From Pseudomonas bananamidigenes (lineage in GTDB: Bacteria; Pseudomonadota; Gammaproteobacteria; Pseudomonadales; Pseudomonadaceae), in assembly GCF_001679645.1 (NCBI RefSeq), contig NZ_LRUN01000043.1, forward strand, positions 21,391 to 85,390: a stretch of 64,000 bases of DNA. The letters are read 5' to 3'. The notes beneath the pieces were generated by a model that was not told the DNA's origin, did not search any database, and saw nothing but the letters and a program-made list of their open reading frames with translations. This document shows positions 8,799 through 18,573 of this stretch, one piece after another (position 1 is the stretch's first letter; each line of letters begins with the position of its first letter). A program made the position numbers and the translations under genes.

Positions 8799-9203
8799 AT
8801 GGTTGAAAATAGCGAACTACGCAAAGCCGGCCTCAAAGTGACCCTGCCACGGGTCAAGATCCTGCAAATGCTCGACTCTACCGAGCAGCGTCACATGAGT
8901 GCCGAGGACGTCTACAAGGCGTTGATGGAAGCGGGCGAGGACGTCGGTCTGGCCACGGTTTACCGTGTTCTGACCCAGTTCGAAGCCGCTGGCCTTGTGG
9001 TCCGTCACAACTTCGACGGCGGCCACGCGGTATTCGAACTGGCCGACGGTGGTCACCACGACCATATGGTCAATGTGGACTCCGGCGAGGTTGTCGAGTT
9101 CGTCAGTCCGGAAATCGAAAAACTCCAGAAGGCAATCGCCGAGGAGCATGGTTTCGAGCTGGTGGATCACAATCTGGTGCTTTACGTACGCAAGAAAAAG
9201 TAA
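8799..9203 (+). CDS. fur: ferric uptake regulator Fur, cysteine-free form
   Basis: The product is 134 aa. The winged helix covers residues 1-80 (VTLPRVKILQML, DVGLATVYRVL) and the dimerisation domain follows. Metal ligands expected from P. aeruginosa Fur are present: H32, E80, H86, D88, H89, E100, E107 and H124. There is no cysteine anywhere; residue 92, a cysteine in P. aeruginosa Fur as I recall, is asparagine here. The CXXC structural zinc site of enteric Fur is therefore absent. It represses iron-uptake genes with Fe(II); likely targets in this window are the receptor and piuC near 62.4 kb. The bamE-fur-recN order is conserved. Confidence 0.97.
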   Translation: MVENSELRKAGLKVTLPRVKILQMLDSTEQRHMSAEDVYKALMEAGEDVGLATVYRVLTQFEAAGLVVRHNFDGGHAVFELADGGHHDHMVNVDSGEVVEFVSPEIEKLQKAIAEEHGFELVDHNLVLYVRKKK

Positions 9204-9236
9204 GCATGTCGCGCGAATTTCAGGTTCGCGAAACGA

Positions 9237-9264
9237 ACGAAGGCGACCCGAGGGTCGCCTTCGT
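9237..9264. terminator. hairpin between convergent fur and recN
   Basis: ACGAAGGCGACCC and GGGTCGCCTTCGT form a 13-bp stem with a 2-base loop. The trailing U-run is short (GCTTTCT), so termination efficiency is uncertain. It lies between the fur stop and the recN stop. Confidence 0.7.
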
Positions 9265-9278
9265 GCTTTCTGGGGTGC

Positions 9279-10952
9279 TCAAACCTTTGCGGTAACGACC
9301 ATCTTCCTGGCGTGGGCCAGAGACTCTTTGGTCAAATCGATACCGCCGAGCATCCTTGCGACTTCTTCTATACGGTCATTCTTGCTCAGCTTCGAGACGG
9401 CGGTGTGAGTCGCCTGTTCGCCGCGTACCTTGTGCACGAATAGATGCTGATGGCCCTGAGCCGCCACTTGCGGCAAGTGCGTAACGGTCAGTACTTGCCC
9501 GCGTTCACCCAGGCGTCGCAGCAACTGGCCGACGATCTCGGCGGTTGGGCCGCCGATGCCCACGTCCACTTCGTCGAAGACCAGGGTCGGCACGCGGGAC
9601 GTCTGGGCGGTGATGACCTGAATCGCCAGACTGATTCGTGACAGTTCGCCGCCGGATGCCACTTTGGCCAGGGCTTTCAACGGTTGGCCGGGGTTGGCGC
9701 TGACCAACAGTTCAACCTGTTCGAGGCCGTTGGGCTGGAGCTCGCCGCAGACGTTGGGGCGAAGTTCGATGGTGAAGCGCCCGCCAGGCATGCCCAGTCG
9801 TTGAATCTCCTGCTCCACGGCGTTGGCCAGGCTGCCAGCAGCCTGATGACGCAGATCGCTCAGCTCGCGAGCCTTTTCCTGATAGTGGCGGGCATACGAC
9901 GCCAGTTCTTCGCCCAGGCGTTCGATGGATTCGTCGTTGGCATTCAGGGTTTCGATTTCATCCAGCAGTTTTTGCTGCATTTCGGCAACTTCGGTCGGCT
10001 GGATCCGGTGCTTGCGAGCCAGGGTATAAATGGCGTCGAGGCGTTCTTCCAGATATTGCAGGCGTGCCGGGTCGGCATCGAAGTTGTCGAGGAAACGGTT
10101 CAGCTCGCCAACGGCCTCTTCGACCTGGATCTGCGCGCTGGTCAGCAAACTGCTGGCCTCGCCCAGGGCGCCGATCGAGTTGTTTACGCTGGACAGGCGA
10201 TTGAGGCTGGCGGTCAGCGCGTTCAGCACATTGCCGGAATCGCTTTCGCTGCATTGTTCGACCACTTGCCGGCAGATACCCAGCAGGGTTTCGGCGTTGG
10301 TCAGGTTCTTGTGTTCCTGTTCCAGTTCTTCCAGTTCGTTCTCGCCGAGACCGAGGTTTTCCAGCTCTTCGAGCTGATAGCTGAGCAGTTGATGGCGGGC
10401 GCGCTGTTCGTCGCCGGAGTTGGACAGACGTTCCAGCTCCTGGCGAGTCTGGCGCCAGCGCTGGGCGGCCAGTTGTACCTGACGGGCGAGATCGGTGGCG
10501 CCGGCGTACTCGTCGAGCAATCGACGATGCGTGTCGGTCTTGAGCAGGGATTGGTGTTCGTGCTGGCTGTGGATGTCGATCAGCAGCTCACCGAGGGCCT
10601 TGAGATCGCCGAGTGGGCAGGGCGTGCCATTTATATAGCCGCGTGAACGACCCTCGGAGGTGATGACCCGGCGCAGGATGCACGGGCCGTCATTTTCCAG
10701 GTCGCGCTCGGCCAGCCAGGTGCGGGCTTCGGGAATGTCGGCCAGGTCGAAGGTCGCCAGGATGTCGGCCTTGTCCGCACCCGGGCGAACCACGCCGCTG
10801 TCGGCGCGATCACCGAGTGTGAGGCCGAGCGCGTCGAGCATGATCGATTTGCCGGCGCCGGTTTCCCCGGTAATCACGCTCATCCCGCGATCGAGTTCGA
10901 GATCGAGATGTTCAACGATGGCGTAGTTGTGTACGGACAGGTGCACCAGCAT
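9279..10952 (-). CDS. recN: DNA repair protein RecN (SMC-like ATPase)
   Basis: The product is 557 aa. The N-terminal Walker A is GETGAGKS (residues 30-37), a long coiled-coil middle covers about residues 150-380, and the C-terminal part carries the signature (ASGGELSRISLAIQ) and Walker B (LVFDEVDVGIGG). It is a cohesin-like ATPase for double-strand-break repair. A LexA-type box lies 25-40 bases upstream of the start, so SOS induction is expected as in E. coli. Confidence 0.96.
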   Translation of the reverse strand: MLVHLSVHNYAIVEHLDLELDRGMSVITGETGAGKSIMLDALGLTLGDRADSGVVRPGADKADILATFDLADIPEARTWLAERDLENDGPCILRRVITSEGRSRGYINGTPCPLGDLKALGELLIDIHSQHEHQSLLKTDTHRRLLDEYAGATDLARQVQLAAQRWRQTRQELERLSNSGDEQRARHQLLSYQLEELENLGLGENELEELEQEHKNLTNAETLLGICRQVVEQCSESDSGNVLNALTASLNRLSSVNNSIGALGEASSLLTSAQIQVEEAVGELNRFLDNFDADPARLQYLEERLDAIYTLARKHRIQPTEVAEMQQKLLDEIETLNANDESIERLGEELASYARHYQEKARELSDLRHQAAGSLANAVEQEIQRLGMPGGRFTIELRPNVCGELQPNGLEQVELLVSANPGQPLKALAKVASGGELSRISLAIQVITAQTSRVPTLVFDEVDVGIGGPTAEIVGQLLRRLGERGQVLTVTHLPQVAAQGHQHLFVHKVRGEQATHTAVSKLSKNDRIEEVARMLGGIDLTKESLAHARKMVVTAKV

Positions 10953-10976
10953 AAAGGCCGCTCCCAGGCTTCAGGT

Positions 10977-10992
10977 CTGGTTATTTATACAG
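10977..10992 (-). promoter_or_regulatory. LexA (SOS) box upstream of recN
   Basis: On the plus strand the site reads CTGGTTATTTATACAG. It matches CTGT-N8-ACAG with one change in the eight core bases and an AT-rich centre. It is 25 bases upstream of the recN start, within the expected promoter. Confidence 0.8.
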
Positions 10993-11111
10993 TGTTTTGT
11001 TTCGGGCTGACAATGCCCTCGCTTAGCTCGATTGGTTTGACCCGATCAAATGCTTATCGCAGCTGGAAATGACAAAGCAGCACTTTTTTGTAGGGTTAAT
11101 CGTTGTCAGCC

Positions 11112-11140
11112 CTTGAAGCCTGATTTTGCGGCCCCATATA
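11112..11140 (+). promoter_or_regulatory. sigma-32 heat-shock promoter of grpE
   Basis: CTTGAA (11112-11117), a 14-base spacer and CCCCATATA (11132-11140) match the RpoH consensus CTTGAA-N13-15-CCCCATNTA without a mismatch. grpE begins 53 bases downstream. Confidence 0.92.
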
Positions 11141-11192
11141 CCGGGGCAGAAGCGCGAGTCGAGCTCGCGGACGATATTGAAAGGAGAATTCT

Positions 11193-11762
11193 ATGGCTGA
11201 CGAACAGACAGTAGATACGCAGAATCCAGAAGCCAATCAGGCGCCCGAGACCTCGGGTGATGACCTGGCGACCCGTGTACAAGTGCTCGAAGAGCAATTG
11301 GCCGCCGCGCAGGATCAATCTCTGCGCGTAGCTGCCGATCTGCAGAACGTCCGCCGCCGTGCCGAGCAGGACGTCGAAAAGGCGCACAAATTTGCGCTGG
11401 AAAAATTCGCCGGCGATCTGCTGCCGATCGTCGACAGCCTGGAACGCGGCCTCGAGCTGTCGAATCCGGACGACGAAAGCATCCGTCCGATGCGCGAAGG
11501 CATCGAGCTGACCCTGAAAATGTTCCAGGACACCCTCAAGCGCTATCAGCTTGTCGCGGTCAGTCCGCAGGAAGGTGAGCCGTTCAACGCCGTCGAGCAT
11601 CAGGCAATGGCCATGCAGGAAAGTGCCGTCATGGAGCCGAACAGCGTTCTGAAGGTGTTCCAGAAGGGCTATCAGCTCAATGGCCGCCTGCTGCGTCCGG
11701 CGATGGTCGTGGTCAGCAAGGCGCCGGCGCCGGTTTCGCCTTCGATTGACGAGAAGGCTTGA
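11193..11762 (+). CDS. grpE: GrpE, nucleotide exchange factor of DnaK
   Basis: The product is 189 aa. An acidic, disordered N-terminus is followed by a long dimerising helix (residues 28-85, [21 protein letters not shown]) and the C-terminal beta domain ([30 protein letters not shown]). It drives ADP/ATP exchange on DnaK and acts as a thermosensor in the chaperone cycle. The ATG follows AAGGAG. It is the first gene of grpE-dnaK-dnaJ and has its own perfect sigma-32 promoter. Confidence 0.97.
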   Translation: MADEQTVDTQNPEANQAPETSGDDLATRVQVLEEQLAAAQDQSLRVAADLQNVRRRAEQDVEKAHKFALEKFAGDLLPIVDSLERGLELSNPDDESIRPMREGIELTLKMFQDTLKRYQLVAVSPQEGEPFNAVEHQAMAMQESAVMEPNSVLKVFQKGYQLNGRLLRPAMVVVSKAPAPVSPSIDEKA

Positions 11763-11786
11763 AATTAGCCGCAAGGCCCCCATTTA
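11758..11786 (+). promoter_or_regulatory. sigma-32 heat-shock promoter of dnaK, overlapping the grpE stop
   Basis: CTTGAA (11758-11763) contains the grpE TGA stop. After a 14-base spacer comes CCCCATTTA (11778-11786), a second exact RpoH consensus. dnaK begins at 11865. This allows dnaK to be heat-induced independently of grpE. Confidence 0.92.
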
Positions 11787-11864
11787 GAAGTCAAGCGTTT
11801 AAGTATTACCGCAGTTAGCCACCACTGCTGCGGCAACCAAATCCAAAGTTTCGGGAGAGTGAAC

Positions 11865-13781
<1,917 letters not shown>

Positions 13782-13835
13782 GTTGTTGGTCGCCCGGTTG
13801 ACTGCCTTGCGGCGGTGACTGGTAGGATGTCGCCG

Positions 13836-13855
13836 CGCGGGAGCTTGCTCCCGCG
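13836..13855. repeat. single REP-like palindrome between dnaK and dnaJ
   Basis: CGCGGGAGC-TT-GCTCCCGCG is a perfect 9-bp palindrome with the same core as the REP doublet at 5245-5335. It is alone in the 296-base dnaK-dnaJ gap, otherwise featureless to my reading. It may attenuate read-through into dnaJ or protect dnaK mRNA. Confidence 0.8.
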
Positions 13856-14077
13856 TTGGCGTATCTGGAATACGCGAATTTTTACAGCATGCGTCAATGT
13901 GCGCGTGTTGGTGGCATGGCCGGAAATGCTCCTGCTTTTCGAGCTGAAAGTGCCACAAGAATCAAAGACCAGGATCGTTGAATAGACGTGAGTTGGGTCC
14001 GGGCCTGTATTGGGGCTCAGCGAGTTTGGCGATCCTCAGGAGGGGTTTGCCGGACGTCCTCAAGAGTGCAAAGACTT

Positions 14078-15202
14078 ATGGCAAAACGTGACTATTACGA
14101 AGTGTTGGGTGTTGAGCGCGGCTCAAGCGACGCCGACCTGAAGAAGGCCTATCGTCGATTGGCGATGAAGCATCACCCGGACCGTAATCCCGGTGACAAG
14201 GCATCGGAAGAACTGTTCAAAGAGGCCAACGAGGCCTATGAAGTATTGTCCGATTCCAGCAAGCGTGCGGCGTACGACCAGTATGGTCACGCCGGTGTCG
14301 ACCCAAGCATGGGTGGCGGCGGTGCCGGCTTCGGCGGGCAGAATTTCTCCGACATCTTCGGCGATGTCTTCAGTGATTTCTTCGGTGGTGGTCGCGGCGG
14401 TTCCCGTGGTGGTGCCCAGCGTGGCAGCGACCTGCGCTACACCCTGGAGCTGAATCTGGAAGAGGCGGTGCGCGGTACCACCGTCAATATCCGCGTTCCG
14501 ACGCTGGTCAACTGCAAGCCATGCGATGGTTCGGGCGCCAAGAAGGGTTCGTCGCCATCGACCTGCCCGACGTGCGGCGGCATCGGTCAGGTGCGCATGC
14601 AGCAAGGTTTCTTCTCGGTGCAGCAGACCTGCCCGCGTTGCCATGGTCAGGGCAAGATCATTTCCGATCCGTGCGATTCCTGTCACGGCGAAGGTCGTGT
14701 CGAAGAATACAAAACCCTTTCCGTCAAAGTGCCGGCCGGTGTCGATACCGGTGACCGCATCCGTCTTTCCGGCGAAGGCGAGGCGGGCACCCAGGGTGGC
14801 CCGACCGGTGACCTGTACGTGGTGATCAACGTGCGCGAGCACGCGATCTTCCAGCGTGACGGCAAGCATCTGTTCTGCGAAGTGCCGATCAGCTTTGTCG
14901 ATGCGGCGCTGGGCGGCGAGCTGGAAATTCCGACCCTCGATGGTCGCGTCAAGCTGAAGATTCCGGAAGGTACCCAGACCGGCAAACAATTCCGCGTGCG
15001 TGGCAAGGGTGTGGCGCCGGTGCGTGGCGGCGGAGCCGGCGACCTGATGTGTCGTGTGGCGGTCGAGACCCCGGTCAACCTGAATCGTCGTCAGCGTGAA
15101 TTGCTCGAAGAGTTCCGCAGTTCCCTGGCAGATGACAACAGCCATTCGCCGAAGACCGCTGGCTGGTTCGATGGTGTGAAGCGCTTCTTCGGCGATCTGT
15201 AA
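14078..15202 (+). CDS. dnaJ: DnaJ (Hsp40) co-chaperone
   Basis: The product is 374 aa from the ATG at 14078 ([15 protein letters not shown]). The J-domain with HPD lies at residues 1-70, then a Gly/Phe-rich linker, then four CXXCXGXG zinc repeats ([32 protein letters not shown]) and the C-terminal substrate domains. It stimulates DnaK ATP hydrolysis and delivers clients. A frame extension upstream of this ATG is not family-like. The ribosome-binding site is weak. Confidence 0.98.
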   Translation: MAKRDYYEVLGVERGSSDADLKKAYRRLAMKHHPDRNPGDKASEELFKEANEAYEVLSDSSKRAAYDQYGHAGVDPSMGGGGAGFGGQNFSDIFGDVFSDFFGGGRGGSRGGAQRGSDLRYTLELNLEEAVRGTTVNIRVPTLVNCKPCDGSGAKKGSSPSTCPTCGGIGQVRMQQGFFSVQQTCPRCHGQGKIISDPCDSCHGEGRVEEYKTLSVKVPAGVDTGDRIRLSGEGEAGTQGGPTGDLYVVINVREHAIFQRDGKHLFCEVPISFVDAALGGELEIPTLDGRVKLKIPEGTQTGKQFRVRGKGVAPVRGGGAGDLMCRVAVETPVNLNRRQRELLEEFRSSLADDNSHSPKTAGWFDGVKRFFGDL

Positions 15203-16018
<816 letters not shown>

Positions 16019-16037
16019 GCTATTGCTTCTTAAAACT

Positions 16038-16062
16038 AAGGCGCGTAAAGCGCCTTTGTTTT
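16038..16062 (+). terminator. rho-independent terminator after dapB
   Basis: AAGGCGC-GTAAA-GCGCCTT forms a 7-bp stem followed by TGTTTT. It ends 35 bases ahead of the restriction-endonuclease start and should limit read-through into that gene. Confidence 0.8.
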
Positions 16063-16096
16063 GCCTAAAATTTCATTCGAATAGGGAATGTGGCGG

Positions 16097-16867
16097 ATGC
16101 GACCCTTAGATCTGGCCGACGTGGCTAAATATGTTGAAGAGAATATCGGCATATTTCATCAGAAGCGCTTAGATAGCCTGTCGTTGTTGAGGCTTAAAGA
16201 TGTCCTCAAACGTAAAAATCCCTATATGTTTAAAGCAAAAAACGTACAGACGGCAGAGCAAATTGTCCGCGGGATTCTTGACGCGCACGTCTCCTCCAAT
16301 GAAGAAACGTTGTTTGGAGATTGGCTGGAGGGGTTGGCGATATTTATTAATGGAAAAACTTACGGTGGTTGGAAATCGGCCGTTGCGGGCGTTGATCTGG
16401 AATTTGACAAAGGCGGACGTCGTCACTTGGTGGCGATTAAATCCGGCCCTAACTGGGGTAATAGCTCGCAAATTGCTCAAATGCGCTCCAACTTCAAAAC
16501 AGCGCAACGCACTTTGCGAACCAGTCAATCTGGACTGAATATTGTTGCGGTGAACGGCTGTTGCTATGGTCGAGACAATAAGCCGGACAAGGGGGACTAC
16601 AGCAAGCTTTGTGGGCAGCGGTTCTGGGAGTTTATTTCTGGGGATGAAAATCTATATGTTGAGCTAATTGAGCCTTTGGGGTATCAGGCTCAGGAGCGCA
16701 ACGCCGAGTTCCAAGCGTCTTACGCTCAGATGGTTAATAAGTTTACTAGGGAATTTACTATCGAGTTTTGCGACGAGGAGGGGGCCATTCGATGGGATCG
16801 TCTTGTTCAGCTAAACTCATCAACCGATCAGCCGAAGGTGAGCAGGCGCAAGCCCGCCCACCTGTAA
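16097..16867 (+). CDS. type II restriction endonuclease, PmeII-like family
   Basis: The product is about 256 aa from the ATG at 16097, which has AGGGA nine bases upstream. An ATG three codons earlier (16088) is too close to that site. The protein resembles the family I know as PmeII-type endonucleases: LFGDWLEGLAIFINGKTYGGWKS, then DLEFD and VAIKSGPNWGNSSQI, then VNGCCYGRDN and a GQRFWEFISGD block. A PD-(D/E)XK-like site would be E78, D100 and K115, with alanine where the usual second acidic residue sits. The partner is the C5-methyltransferase encoded convergently. Base composition is AT-richer than dapB, suggesting transfer. The recognition sequence cannot be read from the protein. Confidence 0.82.
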   Translation: MRPLDLADVAKYVEENIGIFHQKRLDSLSLLRLKDVLKRKNPYMFKAKNVQTAEQIVRGILDAHVSSNEETLFGDWLEGLAIFINGKTYGGWKSAVAGVDLEFDKGGRRHLVAIKSGPNWGNSSQIAQMRSNFKTAQRTLRTSQSGLNIVAVNGCCYGRDNKPDKGDYSKLCGQRFWEFISGDENLYVELIEPLGYQAQERNAEFQASYAQMVNKFTREFTIEFCDEEGAIRWDRLVQLNSSTDQPKVSRRKPAHL

Positions 16868-16868
16868 G

Positions 16869-18284
16869 TCAAGCAAGCTCCAGACTGAACTGGTGCTTCT
16901 GTTTCTGTTGTTCGAACAGTTGTAACCAGTCAGTATGCGACGTTGCCTGATAGCGCGAAAAGCGAAAGTCTTTAGGTGGTGTTAGGTTGTTTCCGTTTAG
17001 AAGTTCGCGGATTAGCTTTCCTACCGCGTAACCGAGGCTAACAGGCACTGCATTGCCTACCTGCTTATATTGTTCAATTAGGGGGCCGGCCAATTGCCAA
17101 TCATCTGGAAATTCTTGGATACGTTTGTATTCCTGGATCGACAGTGGTCGGTCTTCTTCCGGGTGTGCGAGGTCAGTTGCTGGCATCGCTGGGTGAGTCA
17201 CTAAAGTTGGCGACGGTTTTTCCCAGTGAAGACGTCGTAGAAACCCGGTTTTGCCGCCGCCGGAAAAATACGATTTTCCAAGTGCTTCTTGTTGCAAAAT
17301 CGGCGTAAGGCTGCGCCAGTTCTCTCCGGCTTTGAGCATGCGGTAATATTTAAGTCGTTTTTCTGGAAAGTTTAGGTGGGTGTGCTGCTCTAAACCTTTG
17401 ACCGCGCTGCGGAAGCTGTTCCATTTCGGCAGGTTATGAGAGCCATCTTCAGAGTGAGTTGGCGTGAGAAAAGGCGCCTCTTTGCCATCGCGAGAGCATA
17501 CGATGATGACTCGCTCGCGAATCTGCGGTGTTCCGAAATTTGCCGAGTTGTACAAGTTAAAGGTGCATGTGTAGCCCGCGCGTTTGAGCACGCTTATGAC
17601 GAAATTGAGCGCTCCGCCTTTCATTTCGTCGAGGGATAAATCAGGAAAATCAGTACCACGTTGATTGTGTGGTCGGTGATCCATTGGGCAGGAAAGCAGG
17701 CCGCGTACATTCTCTATGACAATGAAGCGTGGGCGAATTTCTATGGCAAGGTCGATGTATTTGAGGAATGCGTTACCGCGATCATCGTTGAACGCCTTGC
17801 GTTTGCCAGCTGTACTGAAAGCCTGGCAGGGAGGCCCTCCGACAATGAGATCCACCTCTTGATGAGTGACTTGTGCTGCTTCTAACACCTGTTCCATGGT
17901 GCAGTCGTTTATATCGCCAAGCAGTGCGGTATTGGGTCTGTTAAGCGCGATGGTCTGTCGGCAATGTTTGTTCGATTCGCAGGCAAGACGAATATCGAAC
18001 CCGGCTTTTTCAAGGCCAAGATCAAGGCCCATGGCTCCAGAGAAAAAGCTCAGTGCGATTGGTCTGCGCGCGTTTGATGATGCTTGTACGGGGTAGGCGG
18101 GATGGTCTTCTGCAATCATATGTGCGGTTCGGAGCCCGTAATTCTTTAAGCTGGCTTGATCGACGATCCAGGTTTTACCGATTTTTCCGGACTGGATTAC
18201 GCCGCTACGGCAAAGGGTTCTGACTCGCTGCGTACTGACGTTAAGTAGTAAGGCGGCGTCAGCAATGCTGATATGGGTACTCAT
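16869..18284 (-). CDS. DNA cytosine-C5 methyltransferase with N-terminal helix-turn-helix
   Basis: The product is 471 aa. Residues 1-50 form an excisionase/MerR-like helix-turn-helix (ISIADAALLLNVSTQRVRTLCRSGVI). A complete m5C methylase follows: motif I SFFSGAMGLDLGLEKAGF near residue 80, motif IV GGPPCQAFS with catalytic C153, motif VI IENVRG with E191, motif VIII QIRERVIIV, and motif X QVGNAVPVSLGYAVG. It protects host DNA from the adjacent endonuclease. N-terminal HTH domains in M.EcoRII or M.SsoII-type enzymes repress their own gene, and this may do the same at an inverted repeat upstream. Its stop is one base from the endonuclease stop. Confidence 0.93.
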   Translation of the reverse strand: MSTHISIADAALLLNVSTQRVRTLCRSGVIQSGKIGKTWIVDQASLKNYGLRTAHMIAEDHPAYPVQASSNARRPIALSFFSGAMGLDLGLEKAGFDIRLACESNKHCRQTIALNRPNTALLGDINDCTMEQVLEAAQVTHQEVDLIVGGPPCQAFSTAGKRKAFNDDRGNAFLKYIDLAIEIRPRFIVIENVRGLLSCPMDHRPHNQRGTDFPDLSLDEMKGGALNFVISVLKRAGYTCTFNLYNSANFGTPQIRERVIIVCSRDGKEAPFLTPTHSEDGSHNLPKWNSFRSAVKGLEQHTHLNFPEKRLKYYRMLKAGENWRSLTPILQQEALGKSYFSGGGKTGFLRRLHWEKPSPTLVTHPAMPATDLAHPEEDRPLSIQEYKRIQEFPDDWQLAGPLIEQYKQVGNAVPVSLGYAVGKLIRELLNGNNLTPPKDFRFSRYQATSHTDWLQLFEQQKQKHQFSLELA

Positions 18285-18310
18285 TCAGTGTTTCTTTTTC
18301 GAAACTTAGG

Positions 18311-18338
18311 ATGGGTACCTATTCTAGACAGGGTCTAG
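18311..18338 (-). promoter_or_regulatory. candidate operator(s) of the HTH-methyltransferase
   Basis: CTAGACAGGGTCTAG at 18324-18338 is a perfect 6-bp inverted repeat with a 3-base centre. The near-palindrome ATGGGTACCTAT (18311-18322, one mismatched pair) lies beside it. Both are 27-54 bases upstream of the methyltransferase start, where its promoter should be. The repressor role is inference from the HTH domain. Confidence 0.5.
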
Positions 18339-18371
18339 GTCGTGTCAACCGTCCCGGTGGTGTGGTGGCAT

Positions 18372-18465
18372 ACCGCTAGCCTTCGGGGGGATAGGTTTGT
18401 AGCGGTTCAGCCCTTTCGGGTTTTAGGTCTTTGCTGTAAGCTACAGCTTTAGTGTGTCCACTAAA
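18372..18465 (+). promoter_or_regulatory. carA upstream region with three inverted repeats
   Basis: Three inverted repeats are visible: ACCGCTA/TAGCGGT (18372-18378 with 18400-18406), CTGTA-AGC-TACAG (18434-18446) and TTTAGTG-TGTC-CACTAAA (18448-18465). They precede the terminator hairpin at 18491. The last two could be regulator sites or alternative leader RNA structures. I could not place promoter boxes with confidence. Confidence 0.4.
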
Positions 18466-18490
18466 AGCGCGCAGAATAATTCCAGTGAAG

Positions 18491-18528
18491 AAGCGGGGTG
18501 ACGTGTCCATACGTCACTCCGCTTTTTT
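18491..18528 (+). terminator. terminator/attenuator hairpin in the carA leader
   Basis: AAGCGGGGTGACG and CGTCACTCCGCTT form a 13-bp stem with one G-U pair and an 8-base loop, followed by six T's. It ends 46 bases before the carA start. It may stop upstream transcription or act as an attenuator for carAB. Confidence 0.85.
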
Positions 18529-18573
18529 ACAACCTGCGATTGCCCTTTCATGCGTTATTTACGGGAGGTCTTC

